A stretch of DNA of 58,914 bases from a virus, in IMG/VR virus record IMGVR_UViG_3300037247_000395, positions 1 to 58,914 of that record. The stretch is one strand, 5' to 3'. Positions 1-7,614 of the stretch are shown piece after piece. The translations under genes were made by a program, and so were the position numbers. The notes below the pieces were generated by a model, which was given only the letters and a program-made list of their open reading frames with translations, ran no database searches and had not been told where the DNA came from. Numbering within the stretch: position 1 is the stretch's first letter; every line of letters begins with the position of its first letter.

Positions 1-33
1 CCCTTTTTTTAGTCCGTACGGTGATTTAGGGAC

Positions 34-231
34 ATGACAATTAGCGTACAGGAGAAGCCCAGCGTGATCGGTAGGACGGAGGAAACCAAAGTGTCGTTCG
101 TGCGTTGTGTGGCGATAGAGACGTATTGCGCTCGGTGCCGCCACGAGATCAATGGCTGGTGGTGGCACCTGATCCGCCATCGCCATTGGCCGCGCCGGAG
201 CGAACCCCTGGTGCGAGTGAGTCATGGTTAG
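34..231 (+). CDS. Hypothetical small CxxC protein
   Basis: This is a 65-residue product with one CARC pair followed by a Trp/His-rich stretch. The family is not recognised. It overlaps the start of the terminase small subunit gene by 8 nt, which fits the tight packing seen throughout. It is the first gene after a T-run at positions 4-10. The ATG has only a weak purine-rich ribosome site, so the gene is plausible but not secure. Confidence 0.45.
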   Translation: MTISVQEKPSVIGRTEETKVSFVRCVAIETYCARCRHEINGWWWHLIRHRHWPRRSEPLVRVSHG

Positions 232-634
232 GGCCAAGTCCCCTGAGACGCGCCAGCGACGCAACAAGAGCGCGACGGCCGCGACGCTGGTGGCTGGCGC
301 CGGGGCGACCGAGGCGCCGAAGCTCCCAGCGGGAATCAAGCGGAAGGAAACGCGGGCGTGGTGGAAGGCCATCTGGGGATCGCCGATGGCGAAGGAATGG
401 CTGCCGTCGGACAGCGAGCCGCTGCTAAGGCTGGCCGTGTTGGTGGAGGACTTCTGGACGAAGCCGACGAAGGAGTTGGCCGCCGAGATCTCGAAGGCCG
501 AGGCGCGGTTCGGGCTGACGCCATACGACCGGCACCGAATGGACTGGAAGGTTGAGCAGCCTAGCGCGAAGCCAGCGGCGCGACCCGTTAGGAAAGGCAG
601 GGACCCGCGCGAGCTGTTGCGGGTAGTGAGATGA
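224..634 (+). CDS. terS: Terminase small subunit (probable)
   Basis: The predicted DNA-recognition subunit of the packaging motor has 136 residues. A basic N-terminus (about 1-45) is followed by a helical region with Trp-rich segments. Near residues 90-103 is the signature FGLTPYDRHRMDWKVE, which resembles the 'LTP-x-DR-x-x-L-x-W' stretch common in P27-like and actinophage small terminases. The gene lies just upstream of the large subunit, with two minigenes between them, the usual place for this function. The call rests on the motif plus context; sequence divergence is high. Confidence 0.72.
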   Translation: MVRAKSPETRQRRNKSATAATLVAGAGATEAPKLPAGIKRKETRAWWKAIWGSPMAKEWLPSDSEPLLRLAVLVEDFWTKPTKELAAEISKAEARFGLTPYDRHRMDWKVEQPSAKPAARPVRKGRDPRELLRVVR

Positions 635-644
635 AGGAGGACAG

Positions 645-956
645 ATGAGAACGCTGCGATGGTATCTGAGACGAGAAGTGATCATGGAGCGGCTCTGGGA
701 GCCCGTTCGCCGTAGGCTTCACCGAGTCCGCCAGTTACGGATCGAACGCGACTACTATCAGGCGGCTGTGCACGATGATGGTGCTGCATATCGTGGGGCC
801 CTAAGGCGCATCATGCACGAACTCGGCGTACCTGGTGAGGGCTATCCAGCGCCCATCGCGAATGCTTGGTACATCGCTGACGCTGCGCTGAACGGTCATC
901 GTTTCGCGGTGGGCGACGAAGAACATGCGAGCAACGCCGTAGCCGTGGCTCGGTGA
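645..956 (+). CDS. Hypothetical protein
   Basis: The 103-residue product is Arg-rich at its N-terminus (about 1-40), and I recognise no domain. A strong GAAGGAGG ribosome site lies 6-8 nt before the ATG. The stop overlaps the GTG of the next minigene. It sits between the terminase subunits, so a packaging accessory role is possible but unproven. Confidence 0.6.
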   Translation: MRTLRWYLRREVIMERLWEPVRRRLHRVRQLRIERDYYQAAVHDDGAAYRGALRRIMHELGVPGEGYPAPIANAWYIADAALNGHRFAVGDEEHASNAVAVAR

Positions 957-1105
957 CTACGCTGATCGTCCCAGCGCTACCTAAGATTATCGTCGAGAAG
1001 GGGAAGGCGTCTGTTTGGCATGTGATTGGTTTGGATGGTATCTGTAAGACGCCGCGCCCAGAAGCCATCTGCTCATGTGGTCGCCTCGCATTGGAGTGGC
1101 TATGA
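953..1105 (+). CDS. 50-residue minigene with CxCG motif
   Basis: A GTG start gives a 50-residue product ending in a CSCG motif. It overlaps the upstream stop by 4 nt, and its TGA shares ATGA with the large terminase start at 1102. Its first eight residues, MTTLIVPA, are identical to the first eight of the large terminase, and the underlying DNA is nearly identical too. This suggests a local duplication of the terminase start. Function is unknown. Confidence 0.6.
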   Translation: MTTLIVPALPKIIVEKGKASVWHVIGLDGICKTPRPEAICSCGRLALEWL

Positions 1106-2751
1106 CCACCCTGATCGTCCCGGCGATGGAAGCCGAAGGCGAAGAGTGGCCCAGCCTCGGCTTCCAGGTATGCCAGTTCATAGAGCAGAACCTTGTGTTT
1201 GGCCCCGGCGACCTGCGGGGCCTACCTGCCAAGCTGGACAAAGAGAAAGAGTTGCTGATCTGGCGTGCGTATGAGGTGTATCCTCAGGGCCACCCCAAGG
1301 CTGGCCGGCGGCGCTTCCGGCGCGTCTGCTTCTCTCTCAGAAAAGGGGTGGCGAAAACAGAACTCATGGCGTGGATCGCTGCTGTCGAGTTGCATCACGA
1401 GGGGCCGGTGCGCTGCGACGGCTTCCGCGAGGGGCAGCCTGTCGGGCGACCCGTCACCGACCCCTACATCCCCCTGGTGGCCTACACAGAAGAACAGACC
1501 GAAGACCTGGCCTATCACGCCCTGTTTACAGTCATCACCGAGGGGCCGCTAGTGAATGACTTCGACGTGGGGCTAGAGCGCATCATGCGCGCGAAGGGCG
1601 ACGGTAAGGCGGTGGCACTGGCGGCTGCCCCCAACGCCCGCGACGGTGCCCGCACGACTTGGCAAGCCTTTGACGAGACTCATCATTGGACTTCGGCACG
1701 ACTCAAGAAGGCGCACTCCACGATGATGGCCAACTTGCCTAAGCGGTTCGCGTCCGACGCTTGGGCGCTGGAGACCACGACGGCATTCGCTATCGGTGAG
1801 AACAGCGTCGCCGAGGATACCATGAGCTATGCGCGGCAGATAGACGAGGGCAAGATCAAGGATCCTCAGCTCTTCTACTTTCACCGGCAGGCGTCGCCCG
1901 ATCTCGACATCACTGAGCCCGAGCAGTTGCGGACTGCCGTCAACGAAGCGTCGGGGCCGACGGCGGAGTGGTCAGACCTTGATGGTATCTTCGCTCAGTT
2001 CCAGGACCCGACCGCAGACCTGCCCTTGCTGGAACGCCTGTGGCTGAACCGTCCGATAGCGGGCGGCGGCCGCGCCTTCCCGGCTGGTCGCTGGGCCGAG
2101 CTCGTGAACGGCTGGGCCATTTGGACGGGCCGAAAAGAGCCGGCGGAGGGTAGGCTGATCACGCTTGGCTTTGACGGCTCACGCTTCGGTGACGCCACGG
2201 CCATCATCGGCACCGACGTCATGACGGGCTACCAATGGGTCGTGGGCATGTGGGAGCCCCCACCGACGCCGAAGGATGGCGGAGAGCGGTGGACGGTTCA
2301 GGTAGAGGACGTGAACGCCGCTGTGGCCGACGCCTTCACCCGCTGGCAGGTCTATCGGTTCTACTGCGACCCGCCGCTCTGGGGGAGCGAGATTGCGGCA
2401 TGGGCTGGGGAGTACAATGCGGATGATAAGGTGGTGGTAGAATGGTGGACGAACCAGTACCGCAAGATGGCTTACGCCCTCCAGGACTACCGGACGGCGA
2501 TGATCGACGGCGCGGTATCGCACGACGGCAACGAGGCGTTCGCCCGGCATGTCGCCAACGCCTGTAGGCAGGAGACGAACTTTCGTAACGAGGATACCGA
2601 CGAGTTCATGTGGATCATCAGGAAGGATCGCAAGGACTCGCCGTTCAAGATCGATGGGGGAATGGCTGGGTGCCTGAGCTGGCAGGCGCGTGACGATGCG
2701 ATAGCATTAGGGGTAGAGGCCGAGGAGCCTGCGGGTGTGTTCTTTGCGTAG
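1102..2751 (+). CDS. terL: Terminase large subunit
   Basis: This ATPase-nuclease packages DNA into the prohead. The 549-residue product has an N-terminal ATPase domain with a Walker A-like loop (RKGVAKTE, about residues 80-87) and an acidic DETHH stretch about residue 190 that fits Walker B. The C-terminal RNase H-like nuclease domain carries a GFDGS strand (about residue 355) followed by further acidic residues. I place the start at 1102 because it makes an ATGA overlap with the preceding minigene and has a GGAGTGG ribosome site; an in-frame ATG at 1075 is less well placed. Length is normal for the family. Confidence 0.95.
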   Translation: MTTLIVPAMEAEGEEWPSLGFQVCQFIEQNLVFGPGDLRGLPAKLDKEKELLIWRAYEVYPQGHPKAGRRRFRRVCFSLRKGVAKTELMAWIAAVELHHEGPVRCDGFREGQPVGRPVTDPYIPLVAYTEEQTEDLAYHALFTVITEGPLVNDFDVGLERIMRAKGDGKAVALAAAPNARDGARTTWQAFDETHHWTSARLKKAHSTMMANLPKRFASDAWALETTTAFAIGENSVAEDTMSYARQIDEGKIKDPQLFYFHRQASPDLDITEPEQLRTAVNEASGPTAEWSDLDGIFAQFQDPTADLPLLERLWLNRPIAGGGRAFPAGRWAELVNGWAIWTGRKEPAEGRLITLGFDGSRFGDATAIIGTDVMTGYQWVVGMWEPPPTPKDGGERWTVQVEDVNAAVADAFTRWQVYRFYCDPPLWGSEIAAWAGEYNADDKVVVEWWTNQYRKMAYALQDYRTAMIDGAVSHDGNEAFARHVANACRQETNFRNEDTDEFMWIIRKDRKDSPFKIDGGMAGCLSWQARDDAIALGVEAEEPAGVFFA

Positions 2752-3172
2752 TACGTTGCAATGTGGCAAGTGCGAGGCGGTGATTATCGCAGACTGGTGT
2801 CCTTGTGGTTTGGCGCAAGAGACGTTAGCGACGCCGTACGCCCCACCGCTACCGCCCAGAGGGACTAAGATAGACCAGATGCTCTTTGGCGCGCAGCGAA
2901 CGTCGGACGTGTCGAGCATCCCAGTCGGCGTGAAGTGTCATCTACAACTACCGGACTATGCGCCATGGGATGATGAGAAGTGGGGCTGGCCTATGCACCC
3001 TGGCGCTCGCCCCCCTGAAGTGCCGATGACAGATGAGGAGCGCCATCGATTCGCACTAGACGCGCGAGTTCGCAAGCTAGAGGGCCAAGCGCGCAGGCTG
3101 ATGAGAGAAGTAGCGGCGGTTGACGAAGAGCGGAGGTTAATGCATGAAGCTACCGCAACTGATGGACGCTGA
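2735..3172 (+). CDS. Zinc-ribbon protein with coiled C-terminus
   Basis: The 145-residue product has an N-terminal zinc-binding motif, CGKC then CPCG (about residues 10-25), a Pro-rich linker, and a charged helix-forming C-terminus (about 95-140). The GTG start overlaps the large terminase by 17 nt. Function is unknown. Similar short zinc-ribbon proteins recur along this genome. Confidence 0.68.
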   Translation: MCSLRSTLQCGKCEAVIIADWCPCGLAQETLATPYAPPLPPRGTKIDQMLFGAQRTSDVSSIPVGVKCHLQLPDYAPWDDEKWGWPMHPGARPPEVPMTDEERHRFALDARVRKLEGQARRLMREVAAVDEERRLMHEATATDGR

Positions 3173-3296
3173 TGACTATCTTATCCTGGCACGGGGCGGC
3201 ATACTCTGTGTGCTGGCTCTCAGCCTACTAGTGGCCCTCGCGGCTGCCGTGGGCCTGGCCTGGCTGGTGTTCCAGTGGGCGGCGGGGGGGCTGTGA
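3144..3296 (+). CDS. Small single-pass membrane protein
   Basis: The 50-residue product has one long hydrophobic segment (about residues 20-45) after a short charged N-terminus. It overlaps the 3' end of the upstream gene and shares ATGA-type coupling with the downstream gene. It could be a membrane accessory protein; its position in the packaging region does not suggest a holin. Confidence 0.58.
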   Translation: MKLPQLMDADDYLILARGGILCVLALSLLVALAAAVGLAWLVFQWAAGGL

Positions 3297-3517
3297 TGAT
3301 AGAGCTTATCGAGCCGCTGAGTGTCGACGTGGACGTTAGGGTGCGTTGTCCCTGTGGCGCTAAGGCTGGCGGCCCAAGAGCAGACATCATACACCTTGAG
3401 GAGATATGGGGTATGCCGGGCTACGAGAAGATCACGCAGGAAGCGTCGCTCGGCGTAGACTGTCACTATTGTCACCGCACGTTTCGGCTGATCTGCCGGG
3501 TAGAGGCTGAGAAGTGA
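3296..3517 (+). CDS. Zinc-ribbon minigene product
   Basis: The 73-residue product has two knuckles, CPCG (about residue 18) and CHYC (about residue 57), spaced as in a zinc ribbon. I chose the start at 3296 because it overlaps the previous TGA; the longer in-frame start upstream has no ribosome site. Function is unknown. Confidence 0.72.
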   Translation: MIELIEPLSVDVDVRVRCPCGAKAGGPRADIIHLEEIWGMPGYEKITQEASLGVDCHYCHRTFRLICRVEAEK

Positions 3518-3711
3518 TCGGCCTCGACCACTTGGACGCCCCGACATCCGGCACCATCTTGGTTGGCCCTGAGATAGTGCAGCCGACGAATTGCCCGGTG
3601 TGCGGTCTCTGGCTAGCGTTCAAGCGCAACACGCCAGAGGGTTGGCTGACGTACTGCATCAATGGCTGCAACGGAAGGCGGCTGGGCGTCAAGGGCCTGG
3701 TGACGGCATGA
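3514..3711 (+). CDS. Zinc-ribbon minigene product
   Basis: A GTG start overlaps the previous stop (GTGA). The 65-residue product has CPVC and C-x3-C (CINGC) motifs about 20 residues apart, which predicts one bound zinc ion. It resembles short zinc-ribbon proteins that recognise nucleic acid or partner proteins, but no role is assigned. Confidence 0.72.
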   Translation: MIGLDHLDAPTSGTILVGPEIVQPTNCPVCGLWLAFKRNTPEGWLTYCINGCNGRRLGVKGLVTA

Positions 3712-3854
3712 AGTACGCTGAGGCCGCTAACGCTTTCGCGCTAGCCGTTGCAACATACTGGCCGTCGGCCAATCCGATACGCCAGCGGGGCTGGCGGAAT
3801 ACCCTGATCTGGGAGCGGCTGCGCGGGATCGCGTGGGAAGGATGGGCAGCGTGA
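3708..3854 (+). CDS. Hypothetical 48-residue protein
   Basis: This short Trp- and Ala-rich product sits between two coupled genes, overlapping its neighbours by 4 nt on each side. No domain is recognised. The coupling is the main reason to accept it. Confidence 0.52.
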   Translation: MKYAEAANAFALAVATYWPSANPIRQRGWRNTLIWERLRGIAWEGWAA

Positions 3855-4060
3855 TCACCCTCAATGCCCAAGTCGAAGTAAGCCCCGAAACCGCTGCGGC
3901 AATAGAGCGCTTTGGCTTATCGCGGTTCGGCGAGATGATCCACGAGCAGACGATCAAGATAGTGGGCGAGGCGATGCTTTTGGAGGCGCTCTATGGCTTG
4001 ACCACCGAGCAGGCCATGCAAGCCGCGATGTGCTTGGGGATGCGGGGCGATACGGCGTGA
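3851..4060 (+). CDS. Hypothetical 69-residue helical protein
   Basis: A GTG start overlaps the previous stop. The product is mostly predicted helix, with a central ERFGLSRFGEMIHEQ segment and an Ala/Met-rich C-terminus. No family is recognised. It is coupled to both neighbours. Confidence 0.6.
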   Translation: MITLNAQVEVSPETAAAIERFGLSRFGEMIHEQTIKIVGEAMLLEALYGLTTEQAMQAAMCLGMRGDTA

Positions 4061-4206
4061 CCTATATCGGCCAATCTCGCCGCTTGCGCCGGGCCGTGCT
4101 CATACTGCGCGAGCATATCCGGCGCGACATGATCAAGCGCCCCTGGCTGTACGTGGGGCTGGCGCTGGCGTACATTCCGATTCGGCTCCTAGTGGAGGTG
4201 CTGTAG
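4057..4206 (+). CDS. Small basic membrane-associated protein
   Basis: The 49-residue product has a strongly basic first half (repeated RR and IRRD segments) and a hydrophobic segment (about residues 30-48). The GTG start overlaps the previous stop, and the stop lies 1 nt before the portal start. Function is unknown. Confidence 0.55.
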   Translation: MTYIGQSRRLRRAVLILREHIRRDMIKRPWLYVGLALAYIPIRLLVEVL

Positions 4207-4207
4207 C

Positions 4208-5809
4208 ATGACGACCCTATTCAAGAACCCGTTCGCCCCTACCAACCGGGCACCCTTCCAAGAGTTTCCGGTGTCTCACGGCACAGCGCTGCCTAGCCAG
4301 TACGGCAACTACGCCCGCGCCTACTCGGGGAATGAGATCGTCTTCGCTTGCATTAAGATGCTCGCAGACTCAGTAGGGGAGCCGCACATCGTGGGGCGGA
4401 AATTTCAGCGCAACAGCCCCGAGATCCGCAATGAGGAGAAACGGCTGCTTGATCGGGGCGTGTCCTTGCGCGACGCACAGGCCCGCATGATCCAGAATGG
4501 CTTCTTCAAGGACCTGCCTACACACCCGCTGATAAAGCTGCTCGACAACCCGAACCCGTGGATGTCGCGCGGCGATCAGTGGGGCCATGTCGTAATGGAC
4601 CGCGCCCTCGCTGGTAACGCTTATCTGCTCAAGGCGCGCTGGCCGGAAGGCCCACTGGCGGGCACGGTGGCCGAGCTCTGGCGCCTGCGGCCCGACCGCG
4701 TGAAGATCATCCCCAGCAAGACGGACTACATTGAGGCGTACGAGTACAACGCCGGGCGCGACACGGTGAAGTTCCCACCGGAAGACATCATCCACTTCAA
4801 GACACGCAATCCACACGACAACTATTACGGGATGCCAACGGTGCTACCCATCCTGAGCCGCGTGGCTATCGATGAGTACATGCGGGGATTCCTGCGAACG
4901 TTCTTCGAGCGCGGGGGTACCGGGCCTGGCGCTATCCTGACCGTCAAGCAGAAGGTCACGCCAGCAGACAAGGACGCAATACGCGAGCGCTTCGGGCGTC
5001 AGTTCGGGCTCCAGGGCGGCTTCCACGAGCTGATGGTGCTTGATCAGGCGGAGTCCAGCTATCAGAACCTCGGGCTTGACCGTGGACTACGCGACGCGCT
5101 GCCGAAGGAACTAGACGCAGTAACCGAGGCGCGCATCGCCATGGTATTCGGCATCCCTGGCAGCCTCGTGGGCCTGCTGATCGCCTACAATGCGGGCTCG
5201 GGCTTCGCCGGAAAACGATCCGACTGGCAGGTGTTCTGGAAGCTCACGATGACGCCGCTACTGGCGGACATGGCTGCCGATCTGAATCGCCAGCTTGTGC
5301 CGGACTTCGGAAACATTGACGAGGTGCTGTTCAACCTGGCCGACATCTGGGCGCTGCAAGAGGACGTTGACAAGCTGCACGAGCGGGCGCGGCAGGATTA
5401 TGCGGCCGGCGGCCTGGGCTTCAAGGAGTTCCGTGAGTTGATCGGCCGGAACCCGGCCCTCACAGATGACGTGCTCATGGTGCCGCGCCTGAGCGTGCCG
5501 ACGCCTGTTGAGCAACTGGGCGAGGTGTTGCTACCGGACGCGGCAGAGAGAGCGCCGAAGGTAGAGGTTGACGAAGAGGCCGAGCGGGTGCCCGAGGCGC
5601 AGGACTTCTTGGCCTCGCCGGTTCTTGCCGAGGTACATCACAAGTGCGGGCGCCTCATCGCCAAGGAGGTGATGGGCGACCCGGAACTCTATTGCGGCAA
5701 GTGCAAAGTTACCTTCAGGCCGCACGACGTAGAGCCGGGAACCGTCACTAAGAAGGTGCTGCGTGACGAAGAGGGCCGGATCGCTGAGGTAGTGGAGGTG
5801 AGATCATGA
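4208..5809 (+). CDS. Portal protein, HK97 family, with C-terminal zinc knuckle
   Basis: The portal forms the dodecameric ring at the head vertex through which DNA enters and leaves. The 533-residue product has the HK97-type core: a YSGNEIVFACIKMLADSVG helix near residue 40, a TRNPHDNYYGMP segment near 200, and the wing and crown regions up to about 440. Unusually, an extension (about 477-499) carries H-x2-C and C-x2-C pairs, consistent with a zinc ribbon not normally part of portals. It follows the minigene cluster and precedes another zinc-ribbon gene. Confidence 0.95.
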   Translation: MTTLFKNPFAPTNRAPFQEFPVSHGTALPSQYGNYARAYSGNEIVFACIKMLADSVGEPHIVGRKFQRNSPEIRNEEKRLLDRGVSLRDAQARMIQNGFFKDLPTHPLIKLLDNPNPWMSRGDQWGHVVMDRALAGNAYLLKARWPEGPLAGTVAELWRLRPDRVKIIPSKTDYIEAYEYNAGRDTVKFPPEDIIHFKTRNPHDNYYGMPTVLPILSRVAIDEYMRGFLRTFFERGGTGPGAILTVKQKVTPADKDAIRERFGRQFGLQGGFHELMVLDQAESSYQNLGLDRGLRDALPKELDAVTEARIAMVFGIPGSLVGLLIAYNAGSGFAGKRSDWQVFWKLTMTPLLADMAADLNRQLVPDFGNIDEVLFNLADIWALQEDVDKLHERARQDYAAGGLGFKEFRELIGRNPALTDDVLMVPRLSVPTPVEQLGEVLLPDAAERAPKVEVDEEAERVPEAQDFLASPVLAEVHHKCGRLIAKEVMGDPELYCGKCKVTFRPHDVEPGTVTKKVLRDEEGRIAEVVEVRS

Positions 5810-6090
5810 TCTTGGCACGGTTCAGGCGGAGGAAGCCCGCCGAGAGGCCAGCGCGGACGAAGGCGCGCCAGGCGGTAGAGAAGCTGCAAGCTGGCAGGCC
5901 TTACGAAATCTTTCCCGGTGCCAACGGAGGGGGAGATTACTGCCCATCCTGTGGTCACGAGCGCCAGTCACGCGGCGAAGAGTGGCGCTTGCTCTCGGGT
6001 GAATGCAGGGGCCGCAAGCATGTAGGCCGGTGTCTGGGCTGTGGGCACTGTCAGCCATTCACGGCAGACCAAGCACGGTTATGGGAGTAA
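5806..6090 (+). CDS. Zinc-ribbon protein, basic N-terminus
   Basis: The 94-residue product has a highly basic N-terminal tail (about 1-35), then CPSC, a lone Cys, and a CLGCGHC cluster. The start overlaps the portal stop by 4 nt (ATGA). Because the portal itself ends in a zinc knuckle, these two may share ancestry or act together; that is inference. Confidence 0.75.
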   Translation: MILARFRRRKPAERPARTKARQAVEKLQAGRPYEIFPGANGGGDYCPSCGHERQSRGEEWRLLSGECRGRKHVGRCLGCGHCQPFTADQARLWE

Positions 6091-6094
6091 CATC

Positions 6095-6454
6095 ATGACG
6101 CTGATAAATGGTTTCGCAGCGGAAGTAAGAGACGGATGGCTCGCTGGCCTCTCAGGGCGCGGCCTGTTCCTGGGCCTCTTCGATGGGGAGGACGAACTGA
6201 ACGACCCGGAGTATGAGCGGCAGCCTATTGAGTTCGGGCCACCGCAGACTACGGAAGGCGATGTGCGGTTTGTGGCAAACGTGAACGAGGCTACCTTTCG
6301 GAAGATGGGAAGCGAACAGTCTATTGATGGCTGGGGCGTCTTCGATGAACGAGGGGAACACCTTGGGGGCGGGAGGCTCGAAGAGGCCCGCACGATTCTT
6401 GCGGGGGATCGCATCTTCTTCAACCCGGACTTCTTCACTCTCGGACTCCCGTAG
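6095..6454 (+). CDS. Putative virion protein
   Basis: The 119-residue product has a pattern seen in small phage head or tail decoration proteins: an N-terminal helix (FAAEVRDGWLAGL), alternating beta strands, and a C-terminal 'GDRIFFNPDFF' strand. I start it at 6095, just after the previous stop; a longer in-frame start overlaps the neighbour without a ribosome site. The exact role is unknown. Confidence 0.68.
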   Translation: MTLINGFAAEVRDGWLAGLSGRGLFLGLFDGEDELNDPEYERQPIEFGPPQTTEGDVRFVANVNEATFRKMGSEQSIDGWGVFDERGEHLGGGRLEEARTILAGDRIFFNPDFFTLGLP

Positions 6455-7212
6455 TGGCCACAGGCTGCGGCTTCTCGTCGGGCTTCGACCGTGGCTTTTG
6501 TGCCCCCGTCGCCGAGGAGGAGCGCCCGCCTAGTGGTGGTGGTGGCACAGGCGGCGGTGTAGCCCTACGCCGACGACGCCTTCGCCGAATCGAGATCAGG
6601 GGTGCGGCCCTCCAGTTCACGATAACGATAGGCCGCGTCCGCCTTCAGCAAAGGGTGGCCGGGGCGCTCATTGCGGGCATCGCAACGACGGGGCGCGTTG
6701 GTGTCCTACAGCGTCTCACTGGCGCGGCGGACTCGACAGCGAGCATAACGGGGCGGGCGGCTGTCGAGGCGCAGGTAGGCGGCGTAAGTCTAGCGCCAGC
6801 GCCGGCGGCGGTTGGGCGGGCGGCTGTTCAGGTCCAGGTAGGCGGCGTAAGTCTAGCGCCAGCGCCGGCGGCGGTCGGGCGGGTAGCAGTCCGAGCCGAA
6901 GTCAGCGGCGCAGTTGTCGCCCGTGCGCTAGTAGCGGGCAGGCTGGGCGTCCGCCCGGCGGTACAGCGGCGGGTCGCCATTGCGGGCGTGCTGCTGGCCG
7001 ATACCCCCGTCGCCTTCGGTGAGGTCCAGCGGGCTTTGGGTGTCGCTGGTAAGGCTTACGCAGTGCGTGCGGTCATGGCGGGCCAGGTCGGCGCGGTGTG
7101 CTCTGTGGCGGGCGGCGTAGCGCTCGTGCCTATGGTGATGGGGCGGGTTGAGGTAGATGACGAAGAGACAGCGTTGGCCATTCTGGGGCTGCCGAGCGAT
7201 GTTGTACTGTAG
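6454..7212 (+). CDS. Ala/Val/Gly-rich tandem-repeat protein
   Basis: The 252-residue product starts with GTG, overlapping the previous stop. After a Gly-rich linker (about 27-36) it consists of repeats of about 21 residues with the pattern 'GRxAVxxQVxGxxLAxAPAAV', which predicts a repetitive beta structure. Two units (DNA 6773-6812 and 6836-6875) are identical over 40 bp, so the array may expand or contract. It could be a head fibre or surface protein. No family is recognised. Confidence 0.7.
   Translation: MATGCGFSSGFDRGFCAPVAEEERPPSGGGGTGGGVALRRRRLRRIEIRGAALQFTITIGRVRLQQRVAGALIAGIATTGRVGVLQRLTGAADSTASITGRAAVEAQVGGVSLAPAPAAVGRAAVQVQVGGVSLAPAPAAVGRVAVRAEVSGAVVARALVAGRLGVRPAVQRRVAIAGVLLADTPVAFGEVQRALGVAGKAYAVRAVMAGQVGAVCSVAGGVALVPMVMGRVEVDDEETALAILGLPSDVVL
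6773..6875 (+). repeat. 63-bp tandem direct repeat
   Basis: Positions 6773-6812 and 6836-6875 are identical over 40 bp, with a period of 63 bp (21 codons), and the sequence between them is also similar. The repeat is in frame within the Ala/Val-rich gene. Confidence 0.9.
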
Positions 7213-7213
7213 A

Positions 7214-7226
7214 TGGTAGAATAGAG
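7214..7226 (+). promoter_or_regulatory. Extended -10-like motif before the tRNA cluster
   Basis: TGGTAGAATAGAG begins 18 nt before tRNA-Ser. It has the TGnTAnnAT layout of an extended -10 element. A nearly identical motif precedes the tRNA-like element at 36342, and a related one lies at 36241. No good -35 is visible. Confidence 0.45.
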
Positions 7227-7231
7227 GTCGT

Positions 7232-7317
7232 GGAGACGCTAACATCGGTGTGTGTAGCGCTCTCGAAAAGCGTAGCCCGTAACAGGGTTGGGAGTTCGAA
7301 TCTCTCCGTCTCCGCCA
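7232..7317 (+). tRNA. tRNA-Ser (anticodon CGA)
   Basis: The acceptor GGAGACG pairs with CGTCTCC, followed by G73 and an encoded CCA. The anticodon loop CTCGAAA is closed by CGCT/AGCG. A long variable arm (AGCCCG...GGGTT) marks a class II tRNA, as expected for serine. The T-arm loop is TTCGAAT. It would read UCG codons. Confidence 0.9.
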
Positions 7318-7324
7318 GCAGATT

Positions 7325-7401
7325 AGGGGCGTAGCCCAAATGGAAGAGGCGCTCGGTTTAAGCCCAGTCCAGTGCAGGTTCGAGCCCTGTCGCCCCTACC
7401 A
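7325..7401 (+). tRNA. tRNA, anticodon TAA (Leu-like), atypical
   Basis: The acceptor AGGGGCG pairs with CGCCCCT, then A73 and an encoded CCA; the T-arm is GCAGG-TTCGAGC-CCTGT. Standard numbering puts TAA at 34-36 in the loop TTTAAGC. The anticodon stem CTCGG/CCAGT pairs poorly, and the variable loop is short (5 nt, class I), whereas cellular leucine tRNAs are class II. The identity is therefore tentative. Confidence 0.6.
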
Positions 7402-7405
7402 TCGT

Positions 7406-7482
7406 AGCGCCGTAGCCCAACAGGTAGAGGCAGCGGTGTCAAGTCCCGTCCAGTGAGAGTTCGAATCTCTCCGGCGCTACCA
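7406..7482 (+). tRNA. tRNA, anticodon CAA (Leu-like), class I
   Basis: The acceptor AGCGCCG pairs with CGGCGCT, followed by A73 and CCA. The T-arm is GAGAG-TTCGAAT-CTCTC. The loop GTCAAGT places CAA at the anticodon; the stem GCGGT/CCCGT has one mismatch at 31-39. D-arm and variable loop closely match the previous tRNA, so the two are probably paralogues. Confidence 0.68.
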
Positions 7483-7485
7483 CGC

Positions 7486-7571
7486 GGAAATGATCCGGCT
7501 GGATGAGGAGCCTGGTTGCTAACCGGGTGGCTGTAAAAGGTTTGCAGGTTCGAGTCCTGCCGTTTCCGCCA
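7486..7571 (+). tRNA. tRNA-Ser (anticodon GCT)
   Basis: The acceptor GGAAATG pairs with CGTTTCC (one G-U), then G73 and CCA. The anticodon arm CCTGG-TTGCTAA-CCGGG gives GCT for AGC/AGU codons. A long variable arm and the T-arm GCAGG-TTCGAGT-CCTGC complete a normal class II serine tRNA. Confidence 0.9.
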
Positions 7572-7585
7572 AGCCCCTCCACCTA

Positions 7586-7614
7586 TTGACATACCAGCTC
7601 GGCGGTTGTACCTT
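7586..7614 (+). promoter_or_regulatory. Sigma70-type promoter upstream of the MT-A70 gene
   Basis: A perfect -35 TTGACA (7586-7591), a 17-nt spacer and TACCTT (7609-7614) lie in the gap after the tRNAs. An inverted repeat GTACC-ttcta-GGTAC (7608-7622) overlaps the -10 and could be an operator. The rest of the gap to 7737 holds no convincing gene; a 32-codon ATG frame (7629-7727) is possible but unsupported. Confidence 0.55.

Noticed and set aside
7323-7592. Minus-strand open frame across the tRNA genes
   Set aside because: It is the complement of four tRNA genes; the protein is an artefact of tRNA sequence.
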